From Lepidonotus clava (taxonomy: Eukaryota > Annelida > Polychaeta > Phyllodocida > Polynoidae): DNA of 64,000 nt. The notes beneath the pieces are model-generated. The model made no database searches and was not told where the DNA came from. It worked only from the letters and a program-made list of their open reading frames with translations. Shown piece by piece: positions 1 to 11,300 of the stretch; position 1 is the stretch's first letter; each line of letters opens with the position of its first letter. The position numbers were made by a program, and so were the translations under genes. Where the stretch lies: the NCBI GenBank assembly GCA_936440205.1, contig OW387135.1, forward strand, positions 28,064,792 through 28,128,791, in the 5' to 3' direction.

Positions 1-70
1 AAGTGTTGTGTTTCTAACAATCGTAAAGTGACCAGAATGGTACCTAATGACCAATATCAAAAAGGTTTCA

Positions 71-152
71 TGGCAGCGGTGGGATTCGAACCCACGCCTC
101 CGAAGAGACTGGTGCCTAAAACCAGCGCCTTAGACCGCTCAGCCACGCTACC
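71..152 (-). tRNA. tRNA-Leu(TAG)
   Basis: An 82-nt type II tRNA read on the minus strand. It has the acceptor GGTAGCG, a D-arm, anticodon loop TTTAGGC (anticodon TAG), a variable arm with the TCTCTTCGGA hairpin, and T-loop GGTTCGAATCC. It decodes CUA/CUN leucine codons. This copy differs from its sisters by C to T at tRNA position 12 in the D-stem, which leaves a tolerated G-U pair. CCA is not encoded. Confidence 0.97.
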
Positions 153-422
153 CATATGTAATGCACCATGAGAGTCACTGCCAATATTGCCAAGTTTTTA
201 CAATTGAACTCCATTTTTAAGGAACTGAGATGATAATCACATAACATACATGTTCTATTTCCCACAAACAAATGAAAACTGTCAGATGAACAAAACATGG
301 CCATCAGAATCATATGGTCTTTATAATGAATTTCACAGATAAGTTTTTTGGAAGATATTATGTTTTTAACATTTATAGTGTCACCAGAAAGGGAAGAGCT
401 GACCAATATGAAAAATCTTTCC

Positions 423-504
423 TGGCAGCGGTGGGATTCGAACCCACGCCTCCGAAGAGACTGGTGCCTTAAACCAGCGCCTTAGACCGCTCGGCCACGC
501 TACC
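423..504 (-). tRNA. tRNA-Leu(AAG)
   Basis: An 82-nt type II leucine tRNA, minus strand. The body matches its neighbour, but the anticodon loop is TTAAGGC, giving anticodon AAG (A34 normally becomes inosine). All arms pair. Confidence 0.97.
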
Positions 505-795
505 TGTATGTAATGCAACATGGAAGTCACTGTCAATATGCCAATATGTCATTTGCAACTGAACTACATTCATAAGCTACTGAGATAATAATCAGGGCAC
601 ACTAGCATAAACAAATCAGTTCTATTTCATTGTCCCACAAACAAGTGAATACTGTTACATAGACAAACAATGATCATCAGGATCATTTGGTCTTCACAAT
701 GAATTTCACTGATAAGCTACTTGGAAAGTGTTGTGTTTCTAACAATCGTAAAGTGACCAGAATGGTACCTAATGACCAATATCAAAAAGGTTTCA

Positions 796-877
796 TGGCA
801 GCGGTGGGATTCGAACCCACGCCTCCGAAGAGACTGGTGCCTAAAACCAGCGCCTTAGACCGCTCGGCCACGCTACC
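796..877 (-). tRNA. tRNA-Leu(TAG)
   Basis: Second-unit copy. It has the TAG anticodon and the consensus D-arm (CCGAG), and all stems are intact. Confidence 0.97.
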
Positions 878-1147
878 CATATGTAATGCACCATGAGAGT
901 CACTGCCAATATTGCCAAGTTTTTACAATTGAACTCCATTTTTAAGGAACTGAGATGATAATCACATAACATACATGTTCTATTTCCCACAAACAAATGA
1001 AAACTGTCAGATGAACAAAACATGGCCATCAGAATCATATGGTCTTTATAATGAATTTCACAGATAAGTTTTTTGGAAGATATTATGTTTTTAACATTTA
1101 TAGTGTCACCAGAAAGGGAAGAGCTGACCAATATGAAAAATCTTTCC

Positions 1148-1229
1148 TGGCAGCGGTGGGATTCGAACCCACGCCTCCGAAGAGACTGGTGCCTTAAACC
1201 AGCGCCTTAGACCGCTCGGCCACGCTACC
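1148..1229 (-). tRNA. tRNA-Leu(AAG)
   Basis: Second-unit AAG copy, identical in sequence to the 423-504 gene as far as I can read. All stems pair. Confidence 0.97.
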
Positions 1230-1520
1230 TGTATGTAATGCAACATGGAAGTCACTGTCAATATGCCAATATGTCATTTGCAACTGAACTACATTCATAA
1301 GGTACTGAGATAATAATCAGGGCACACTAGCATAAACAAATCAGTTCTATTTCATTGTCCCACAAACAAGTGAATACTGTTACATAGACAAACAATGATC
1401 ATCAGGATCATTTGGTCTTCACAATGAATTTCACTGATAAGCTACTTGGAAAGTGTTGTGTTTCTAACAATCGTAAAGTGACCAGAATGGTACCTAATGA
1501 CCAATATCAAAAAGGTTTCA

Positions 1521-1602
1521 TGGCAGCGGTGGGATTCGAACCCACGCCTCCGAAGAGACTGGTGCCTAAAACCAGCGCCTTAGACCGCTCGGCCACGCTA
1601 CC
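1521..1602 (-). tRNA. tRNA-Leu(TAG)
   Basis: Third-unit TAG copy with consensus body and intact stems. Confidence 0.97.
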
Positions 1603-1872
1603 CATATGTAATGCACCATGAGAGTCACTGCCAATATTGCCAAGTTTTTACAATTGAACTCCATTTTTAAGGAACTGAGATGATAATCACATAACATACA
1701 TGTTCTATTTCCCACAAACAAATGAAAACTGTCAGATAAACAAAACATGGCCATCAGAATCATATGGTCTTTATAATGAATTTCACAGATAAGTTTTTTG
1801 GAAGATATTATGTTTTTAACATTTATAGTGTCACCAGAAAGGGAAGAGCTGACCAATATGAAAAATCTTTCC

Positions 1873-1954
1873 TGGCAGCGGTGGGATTCGAACCCACGCC
1901 TCCGAAGAGACTGGTGCCTTAAACCAGCGCCTTAGACCACTCGGCCACGCTACC
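1873..1954 (-). tRNA. tRNA-Leu(AAG)
   Basis: Third-unit AAG copy. One D-loop substitution (GAGTGG instead of GAGCGG) lies outside the stems and should be tolerated. Confidence 0.95.
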
Positions 1955-2245
1955 TGTATGTAATGCAACATGGAAGTCACTGTCAATATGCCAATATGTC
2001 ATTTGCAACTGAACTACATTCATAAGGTACTGAGATAATAATCAGGGCACACTAGCATAAACAAATCAGTTCTATTTCATTGTCCCACAAACAAGTGAAT
2101 ACTGTTACATAGACAAACAATGATCATCAGGATCATTTGGTTTTCACAATGAATTTCACTGATAAGCTACTTGGTAAGTGTTATGTTTCTAACAATTTTA
2201 AAGTGATCAGAATGGTACCTAATGACCATTATAAAAAAGGTTTCC

Positions 2246-2321
2246 TGGCAGCGGTGGGATTCGAACCCACGCCTCCGAAGAGACCAAAAACCAGCGCCTT
2301 AGACCGCTCGGCCACGCTACC
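2246..2321 (-). pseudogene. tRNA-Leu(TAG) pseudogene
   Basis: Fourth-unit copy of only 76 nt. Six nucleotides are missing on the 3' side of the anticodon loop and stem, so the anticodon arm cannot form, while the acceptor, D, variable and T regions are normal. It lies in the diverged edge unit of the array. Confidence 0.9.
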
Positions 2322-2756
2322 CATATGTATTGCACCAGGAGAGCTACTGCCAATATTGCCAAGTATTTACAACTGAACTCCATTTTCAAGAGCTGAGATA
2401 ATAATCACAAGACATATATTTTTTATTTCAATGTCCCACAAACCAATGAAAACTGCCAGATGAACAAAACATGGCCAACAGAATCATGTGGTCTTAACAA
2501 TAAATTTCACAGATAAGCTATTTGGAAGATATCATGTTTCAAACATTTTATAGTGTCACGCATAATCTCCTCTTCCAGAAAAAAAACAACCATGGCAGAC
2601 CATGCTATTAGAACTTAGATAATTCCCTTTTAGTAATATTTTTCGCGAGAGTCTTAATGAGAGTTTAATTCCTTTCCCTCCCACTCTTATTTTTCCTTTT
2701 GTTCCTTTTTGATTCTCTCAGTTTTTACAGTTCTTGTTATAAATTTCTGTGCTTAG
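2322..2756. other. Array edge and intron of the mesothelin-like gene
   Basis: To about 2570 this is the diverged end of the tRNA repeat unit. From there to the splice acceptor at 2755-2756 the DNA is AT-rich and pyrimidine-rich with no exon I can support. Upstream exons of the plus-strand gene presumably lie left of the window, which would place the tRNA array inside one of its introns. Confidence 0.5.
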
Positions 2757-3736
2757 GGAGACATCAGCGGTGCTGGGGTCCCTGCAGCTGTGTGACCCGG
2801 TCCTGATCACTGTACTCATTGACCACCTGAAGACCGCTCACGGTAACGTCTCCACATGGGACGAGTCCCAGATGGCCGAGTACAGCAACCTCCTGGGTGT
2901 GTTCTACATTCTTAAATTTTATCGTAACAAATTATTTTAGATGTTCGAAATTTACCTGAAATTTATCTGAAATAACATGTATCATTGACGCTCTATGTCC
3001 TTTTTAAAACCAAAGCCCTTGTTCCTTTTTGTTTGTTTTTTTAATAATAATATTTTATTTTGTCGTCTTCAGAATATACATCTGTTCTTCCAGGCGTTAC
3101 AAAAATATACTACTATGGTATATTACAATTTATAATATTATCATTTTTTCATATTGGTTTTTGTACAAATATATACATATTTATATATCAAATTAAATAT
3201 ACATGTAAATGAATTTACGAATTGGAAGCAAGTCGAATCATCCCCCTGTAACTATGTTATACCTCAAAAATATTATTTATCATTAATTTATTTTCATCTG
3301 TAGAGATGTACAAGTACTTTCTCGGTCTTTTCCTTGTATCTAAAATTATTTCACCAATTTTTGCCCTGTGTAGATACACTTGGATGGTGTTTTCATTGTA
3401 CAATTAAAATTCTGTTATCCCCGCAGGTGGTTTGACGGTAACTGAACTGAATACCCTGGGTCCCACCGTGGTCAGCCATATCCCCGACCACGTATGGCTA
3501 TACCACACCGACGAGGACAAGTACGATGTAAGTGAAGGGAAAAAGGGCACTGCTCAAAATGATAACGTATGTGCAAACTCGGACGATTAATAAAAAAAAA
3601 ATCCGTCCATTCAAACTTAGGCCAGTCGTAAAGTATTTGCCATTATAATTCCACTGTTATGATGTCAAATTTATTTTGAATGTGAGATCAAAATGACATT
3701 GCACGAAGTTGACATTAATTATCCTTCTTTCATAAC

Positions 3737-3781
<45 letters not shown>

Positions 3782-4519
3782 TTCAACTAGTGCTAGAGCA
3801 GCAACCCTAAAAAAAATGTCGCTGTTTTGCCCACACAGGCCCTCTTGGACACGATAAAGGAAGCTGTTCCCGAATATCAGCAAAACCTTGCCCTAAAAGA
3901 TGAAAGTTGCGAAGAAACGCTGAGTGGATTTCACAGGGACGGGACCGGGATTGGAGATAAGATACCTACCTCCGTCAGCACAGTTGCACCTGTCGCAGCG
4001 ACTGATGCTGAATCAGCGACTAAGGCTGAATCAGGTAGGTCCTTATAACATTTCTGTGTTGATGGGCACAATCAATATATGTCATGTAGATGGAAGGTAA
4101 TGGAGCTATCAATATCATTATCAAAGGCAGATTTCAGATAGTTTTGACGAAAAACGTACAACGGGGCAATATTTAAAGTTGTTATAATGAGATGCATCCA
4201 TGTTTCGGTATCTACCTTACTTAAGGGCATATCCTATATGTACACACATATTTATATCAAGTTATCACAGCCATCACGTTCTCATAGCCTTATAAGTGTC
4301 CGGTCCTTATATAGGCATATATTATATACATATCTATATTTACTGTATATAATTATAATCATATGTGTGTGCCACTTCAGCTCTGTGTGTGTCACTATGT
4401 GTGTATTACGTGTAACAGAATGGTTTCAAAAATTGTTTCATTTTCTATTTGTAGGTGGCAGTCGGCCAACACTTGGACTAATGGCCCTCCTGTTCTGCAT
4501 ACTTTTAAGGTTTCTCTAA
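2757..4519 (+). CDS. Mesothelin-like GPI-anchored protein, 3' exons only
   Basis: Four exons join with consistent phase: 2757-2896, 3427-3527, 3839-4034 and 4455-4519 (TAA). Acceptors are CTTAG, CGCAG, CACAG and GTAG. Donors are GTGTGT, GTAAGT and GTAGGT. The first two exons encode helical, leucine-rich repeats of the type LxxLG (for example STWDESQMAEYSNLLG, then LTVTELNTLGPTVVSHIP). The spacing and 'LNxLG' pattern recall the superhelical repeats of the mesothelin/stereocilin/otoancorin family. The third exon ends in an Ala/Thr/Ser/Glu-rich spacer. The last exon encodes a ~20-residue hydrophobic C-terminus (GLMALLFCILLRFL) with no cytoplasmic tail, as in GPI-anchor signals; mesothelin is itself GPI-anchored. 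The 5' exons are outside the window. The exon chain is fairly certain and the family name less so. Confidence 0.6.
3739..3779. repeat. (TA)n microsatellite
   Basis: About 20 uninterrupted TA dinucleotides in the intron before the third visible exon of the mesothelin-like gene. Confidence 0.95.
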
Positions 4520-6904
4520 ACCCCATTGATGAAAATCCTGACCTAAAGCTGAAGCTAACGTCTTAAAAAAGATTGCCCCCATGAGGTTTCTTGGTCCATA
4601 TCCAAAGGACGTAGGCCCTATAGTGTGTCTTTTCCATGGTGAGGTTGCAATAGGTCAGCCACAGCATCTATCTTTTTTTTCAATTCCTATATAGGCCCAT
4701 GTAGGAGTATTTATATCTACTCTGTGTGCTTATGCAATGTAACTTGCAACATTGAACAGCCTACCTTTGTTTTGAAATGTGTTTAGAAATGATAGAGAGA
4801 GCACATTTGACAGATATTTATTAGCTTTGTAGCAGACAATTGCTGCTTCTTGGTCTAGATGCTCTCTAAGGAAATGTTATGAAAAGTGTGCATAAAGGTT
4901 AAGAATATGTCATATATATTATGTATACATACTCTTTGCAATTATTTCGTAAGATGATAGCAAAAGATATCAAATTTGTTAAGACGATTCTCTTGGGGAT
5001 ACATATCTCGGGCAAAAAGCACAGATAAAATCATGTCTTATACTCAGTTCAGAATCAAAATACTTATCATGTTGATTGTAAAAAAAGTGTTCACATACTT
5101 TTATGTATTATATAATGTGTGCTCCAACAATGAGATGATAATGGACTATTTGAGTTTCAATGAACATCAAAGTCAAAACCAATATCAATATCACGCAACT
5201 GAACTATTGGTGCTTGGGATTACTATGTTTACTTCAAATAACGTATTCTTTATACTGGCACATTGTCTTTCTACTTTTTTTTATTTACTTTTCTGTATCT
5301 ATCGCAGGTATTTTTCTTTTCTTATCATTATCTGTGATTGCACGTTTAGATATTTAATTCGGTGCTTAAGTATACGTTACTTTCTCCTGTGTGTTTGGTG
5401 ACTTAAGGTTATACGCAACAGTTAAGAATAACGTCATTATAATTATGTATAGATTATGCACAGATTAAACCTATTCTCTCTTATGTAGATGAGTTAGTAT
5501 TGGATTAGAAAATAGAGAATAAGGACTCGACAAAAAGTGATCAATATTTGAGGGAATGATAGAATGAACCACTGAGCTAAAGAGAGAAATATTATAATTA
5601 AATCTTTATTGTACATGCAAAATTACCCATAACTTATAGGGACTATATGCTTCATGGTTATGTTCTTGTTAGTACCCTAGATTGACGGCTTTATATTATG
5701 GATTCATACTAACTGAAAGTTTCCCCATTCCATGCCCATCTAAATGGACACATTCCAGTGCTTCTCAATCCTTTTGTTCTGAAAGAAAACATATTTCTCC
5801 AGTTTCACACACATTATTATACATTTTAAATGATTATAGGTTAAGTCTTGTCCTACGGAGAACATATATATCAGTCAAGGAGCTGGACAGTACAGGTTTA
5901 TTGTTGGTCTGTCGCAGAAAACACAACACATCTATTTGATTTAAGGTCGTGCGAAGTACCCTATCAGATTCATGAAATCGCTGGGAACGCCATTGTTGGG
6001 TGGTTATTTGTTCATTGGACATATTGATGTCTTATGTCGAAAATTCATTGTGAACAGGAGTTGTACATTCAACGCAAGTAATAAAGTATTTTTATATGGT
6101 ATAGTGACAAAGTTGTTATATTGTTTGATTCAGACACATTCATTCTGTCTCTAATGCACAAAAAGTATCCTAGAAACCAACGGCTCCATTTACAACACCC
6201 ACACCTGAAACAAACTAAAGAGTAAGTTTGTATAACTTTATTTACAAAAATGCAAGTCAATAACATAAGCTCTGTTAGCAAGCACTGCAACGAAATCTTA
6301 TTGCCTGCAACGACACGACTCACGTTTTTAACTATAATTGAAGTAACTTTGGCCGAATTATGTCTTACAAATCAACAAAACTCCAGTGAGAAATACTCTA
6401 TGCAGTGCACCTTTCTGGAAAGATAGTTTCATGTTTTCTATTTGCTACAACCTTCATTTCGCAAAAAGATCATAGAATAGTGCAACGACAGTTGTTATAT
6501 TTCCTAACATGGTGATATTAGGTAAAGTATGATGTATTATGGATAGTACTATTTAAAAATAAACGTTCTGGTAAATAATACAGCAATGTCGAATATTCAA
6601 CTTGTTACGAAGGACGTATACTATAGTTTTGCTATTGCTTTCCAAATCAATTACATAATACTGCAGAGTACCATCTTCTTGTATCCGATTACCTTGTACT
6701 TATAATCGATAGTTTTTCGGGAGTTTTTCGATCAGAGTTTACCAAATATGTAAATCAATAGTAGACATCATTGAAGTATAATGATCGATGACCATTGTTA
6801 TAATTCCTGGATACCGTGATATGTTATGTATGTGTCTTCAGGGTAGTTGCTTTTTGGAAAAGCTGTATGTCATTGAAGATTTTCATACTCCATTTGCGGG
6901 CACT
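4520..6904. other. Intergenic region between convergent genes
   Basis: AT-rich DNA between the stop codons of the plus-strand mesothelin-like gene and the minus-strand cadherin/Ly6 gene. It must hold both 3' UTRs. I see no exon with splice signals, and the open frames here are short with AT-driven composition. Confidence 0.7.
6237..6242 (-). terminator. Candidate poly(A) signal for the cadherin/Ly6 gene
   Basis: AATAAA on the minus strand about 660 bases after the stop codon at 6905. The position fits a 3' UTR end, but this is motif evidence only in AT-rich DNA. Confidence 0.3.
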
Positions 6905-8365
6905 TTAATCCAATAAGTGGGGTAAAGAAGTAACCCATAGGCACCCAACCAACAGGTAAAGGGTTATCGTCCAATGTTCTTGCCCACTGTATTTCACTTG
7001 CCCTACTCGTTGAAGAAGGGCCTCGGCATCCCGAACGATGTGCGGTTCAAACATATTGTTATTGCATCCAACCTGCTCACAGCATCTGTAGAAAGTCAAG
7101 CAAAGTGTACGTGACGTCATCTGCATAACTTGAATGGACTGGCCATCATATTCAGTTGAATCATGGTGATTTATTTATAATCCTTATCATTTACATTTCT
7201 GAAGCATTTACAGTAAAGTTTTATATGCTACAATTGCTGAAAATAATATTACGAAATCATAATCAATAACAATTATCAGTTATCTAGAATTGATAAATTT
7301 TGGATTTATGTCATGGGTCTATAGAATTCCTATACGTATATTGTAAGCCTCACAGACAACCTTCATGGCCCTGATTATGGAAAAGCTCCTTGGCATACAT
7401 CGACCTCTTGCTATCACATCTTTGATAGCATACTGTCAAACTGTCTCTTACTGTGAAATTTAACTGCCTCTATGATATTTATGCAAATCATTAGCTTAAG
7501 TGTGTAAGGCTTGAGAACTCACCTGTTACATTTCCACCTGCCATACTCGGTCTTGGCACAGCGTTCCTGTATCCCGGAACACCTGGCGGCCTCCTGACAC
7601 CCTCTCCGGTACCGGAAGTCGCCCCAGGGGTCCTCCATGGCCGTCATCTGGGGTACAAAAAGTAGTGAGACAATGTTAACTATACCGTAGCTCTGATTAA
7701 TATCATTTTCCCAACTTTACTCTATGTGACCATTAGCCATTTATAAACAACAAATGTTTATTATCATTGCAGTTGTCAGTGGCGGATTTAGAGGGGGTGC
7801 ATGGGGGCGTGTGCCCCCATCTTTTTTGGGCAAATTTAGATTTTTTTAACGTAAAATTCTGGGAATTAGGGGGCGCCCCCCCCCCTTTCTGTTAGCGCAC
7901 CCCCGCCTTTTCAAAAAGCTGGATCCGCCACTGAGTTGTACCTTGTTCACGAATTTGCGCATTGAACCTTCCCATAGACGCCTTGTACCCTACTCGGTTC
8001 CATTGTAATCCATACCCCACACCATGGTTCAAACATAGTTCGCTATATAGAGGGGCCCCAGACTTATGGAAAAGGTCTATAGGCATATTGTGTGCACATG
8101 TTTCGAGTGGCAATTATTCTCCATCAACAGGCCTACAATATTCTGATTGCCACTTGCAATTTACGGCATTCATACGAATCCTCGTAGATTCGCTGGGTGG
8201 ATGTAATCATTAAAAAGCTGAATTATAGAGACGATTAGGGGGTGAATTAGGGGGATTAGTGCTTACATAACAGAGATGGCCTGGAGGACAGGTGACGGCA
8301 GGAGAGTAGGAAAGCTGGTGCAGGTTACAGTCCTGGCCGTGAACGCACGAGTAGCACCGCAAACC
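6905..8365 (-). CDS. Exons 9-11: Ly6/uPAR domain and GPI signal
   Basis: Exon 9 (8365-8267) opens with GLRCYSCVHGQDCN and ends CPPGHLCY. Exon 10 (7647-7523) carries RGCQEAARC and further cysteines. Exon 11 (7085-6905) starts CCEQVGCNNN. The order LxCYxC ... C ... GC ... CC ... CN is the signature of three-finger LU domains. After about 27 more residues comes a hydrophobic end (TITLYLLVGCLWVTSLPHLL) with stop TAA and no cytoplasmic tail, as in GPI-anchored Ly6 proteins. Phases 0, 0 and 2 all agree. Confidence 0.85.
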
Positions 8366-11300
8366 CTGGAGGAGAATGCAGGAGTGTAGAATGTATACAT
8401 TTAGTGTTTAGAAAAATATACAAGTGATTCGAAATGGAAAGGTTTTCACGGGTCCATGTTAAAAAATTACAAGAATTATTATGGTCAATAAAAAAACCTG
8501 TTCTTGTTATCTAAAACATACATGAACATGTTAGTTTTCTATACCACGGAAAGCATCAATCTATTGGCCAAACCGTTGCGGTCCAAACTTTGTTAACTTA
8601 ATAACCACTTTCCATTTTTGTTCAGTGATAACTCCTATTAACAGGTTAGGCAGCTAAGTAACCATAACAGGCCATCCAGTTACACACTCCTTCATAGCGC
8701 CAAGGGCACCGCCTGGAGAGTGGCGCTAGTGTCGCTCCAGGGTATCACCTTACGTTACGTCAAGTCCAATATATCGATCTGCACTGACGGGCTCTCAGAG
8801 CTCACTCCATACCCTTACACTACTGACACCTTTTCGTTACTTGAAGTTAGGTACGAGCCATTAAACCATGTTTCATCCGCCATATTGATCTGTGTGAGGT
8901 CCTGACCCCATCCCTCTCCCTTCTGGACCCCCATGTCCTGATCACTCACCTTAGACCCGTTGAGCGCTGCTGCTTGGACAATATCCACTTCTAAGGTAAC
9001 TGAACTCGCCAATCCGCCGCCATCCTATACAAAAGATGTTCAGACTTTGTGAAGTACTCAATGAATGACCTGCTGAATGAATTGGAGCGGAGCAGGGGTG
9101 CGTGGAGTGAAGAGCATTCATGGGGTATAACTATTATTGGGATGGTTATTGAATTATGCCCGCTTGAACTCCTCTCACATTTTTATGAAGAGCTCGAGTG
9201 AATGAAAGCAGTCCGAACTTAGCCTAAAAGAGATTACTGTACTAAGTGACTTGGCAGCTCTAGCATTACTAATCCCATCTTCCTAAGAGTGTCACCATGA
9301 CATATTCTTTGTGTGCGAATGGAAAGTTACTTTTACAATCAAAGGAAGTATGGGTGAAAGAAATTGAATTATTGGTTTTAGAAACCACATTTTACCTCGC
9401 TAAGTTAGCGTTTGATACTGAATCTATCCATTCCTACCTAGGATAAAATGGTTTTAATAAATGATAATGATACCTCACGTTTACCTTACCTGATGGGTAT
9501 TTAAATGTGATGGCACGTTGATTGTGCTTCTAAGGTGAACTTTGTATTTTGCGGAAAGAAAAAATATTGAAAAGTATTCTTACTATGGCCAAAATCTCCA
9601 ACTGGAAAAACCTTTGCACACCAAAATCCAGAGCCTTCGTTAAAACCACGGTACCACGTGCTGTATTGATATCGAAATAATCCGTCCTCGTCTGCAAAAA
9701 TAACCCTTATATTAAGCTGCATATCATGCATGCGATGTTTTATCAAATATAAAAAAAATCCCTTAAAACATAATTAACACCGTGCTATCTTTTGATAAAA
9801 GTTGTCACATTATTGAGTAACGTCATAAGTAAGTAATTGGTGTGGCCAGATTCATACCCATCTAATATTGAAAGTTAAAGTTTACCCGCAATTTTGAAAA
9901 GTCCGGTAATGTGATAGCAATTCGTTCACAAACCACCTTATCTTTATCATCACTTGTATCAGATGTCTAGAAATTTCGGAAAATATGTCAGAGAGACGGT
10001 CGGACCTTCATGGCATACGAGACGAGGCTCCAGACGCCCGTGTCGGGGTCCTCTGCAGATACCCGGTAGATGGCAGACCCCACCTTTGTACCCTGCAAAA
10101 GCAATATTCAGTGGTGTGAAAATACGTCGTCTATTAAAATGTTAGGGTTTTATCGGCCTCTTGCCGTTATGAAAAGATCTAGTCTTATCTAGCCAGATCT
10201 ATATCTTTAACTCTATGTAATGTTCCACAAATCTCTAATTTGTATGCATGCAATGGAACTGTTGAGTAACTTTAATTGTTGAAACATTTGTCATCTTAGT
10301 GGCTTGATATAGATAGAATATTCATTAAAAGAATATATTAACAGGTGGCCTCTAAACTGCTAAAGTGTTCATAAAATTATTAGATCTACCAACAGCCAAA
10401 TTTTAGATTGTGAACTTCTATTTATATGACAAATTTTATTATTGTGAACCGTACCTCTGATATTTTGGTGTAATAGGGCAGATCCAGAAACCTGGGTCGA
10501 TTGTCGTTGATGTCAAGAACATAAAGTGTACACCAGCGCTGCACCTAGAAATATGCACACACAGAAAGAGTAATAAGTTTGCATTAAATAATCCTTTATA
10601 TCCTAGCAACTGCTTATAATGCGCCCCTCAGATACAAAGTAATTTCTACCAGAGCAGATAATATTATGTATTTGTCTGTATCACAATATTTACTTCAAAG
10701 CGAGAAAGAATTAAATAGAGAAACATTAAAAGGAAATGTATGGATTCTCAATTGGGATAATTTAAGAGAAAACTAGTGCATGAACACACCAGGAGAGTTA
10801 AAACATACCACATGCACGCTGTCTCTAACTGTGAAGAGGAGGCTGTATTCTTCAACTGCCTGAAAATAGAAATTATTTATAACACAAAGTCAATGGTATC
10901 AAGTTTTATTAAAAGAATGGCTTCTGAAATTACGAACAGGATACTCAATGCCATAATTGTAGGATAGATCAATGATTGTTTACAAACGCTACAATTTTAA
11001 GAGCAGTCAGTGAAAAACTATGATAAGCTATGACCCTGCTGCAAGTTTTGCTCAGACGTTCAAACTAATTATTGGCAAAATATAGACAGCAAAACAGACA
11101 CCAATTAACTAAGAATTCTGGTAATTTAAGTTTTAGTGATGTATCAGATTTTATTTACACTAGTACTGTTATCTAGAGTATGAGAATAACCAACTCGTCT
11201 TTAGGTATAACACATACATCTTATCTTTTACACATGGTCAATGTATAGGAATGACTATACAAAAAGCAGAGGCGGAGGACAGTGCGCTTGTTCCGACAGG

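Larger units (their letters stand above)
1..2570. repeat. Tandem tRNA-Leu array, 725-bp unit
   Basis: The same sequence recurs exactly 725 bp apart: tRNA starts at 71, 796, 1521 and 2246, and partners at 423, 1148 and 1873. Each unit holds two minus-strand tRNA genes, Leu(TAG) then Leu(AAG), spaced 352 and 373 bp. The flanks of the two half-units are also related to each other, so a ~360-bp ancestral monomer appears to have doubled and then been amplified as a higher-order unit. The first three units are nearly identical. The part after about 2125 is clearly more diverged and marks the edge of the array. The array continues off the left end of the window. Confidence 0.95.

Noticed and set aside
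687-896. Repeated 69-96-codon frames over the tRNA array
   Set aside because: They are readings through tRNA genes and their spacers and repeat only because the unit repeats.
4187-4519. 110-codon plus-strand ORF ending with the mesothelin-like exon 4
   Set aside because: Only its last ~20 codons are the real terminal exon. The rest is AT-rich intron read in frame through the acceptor.
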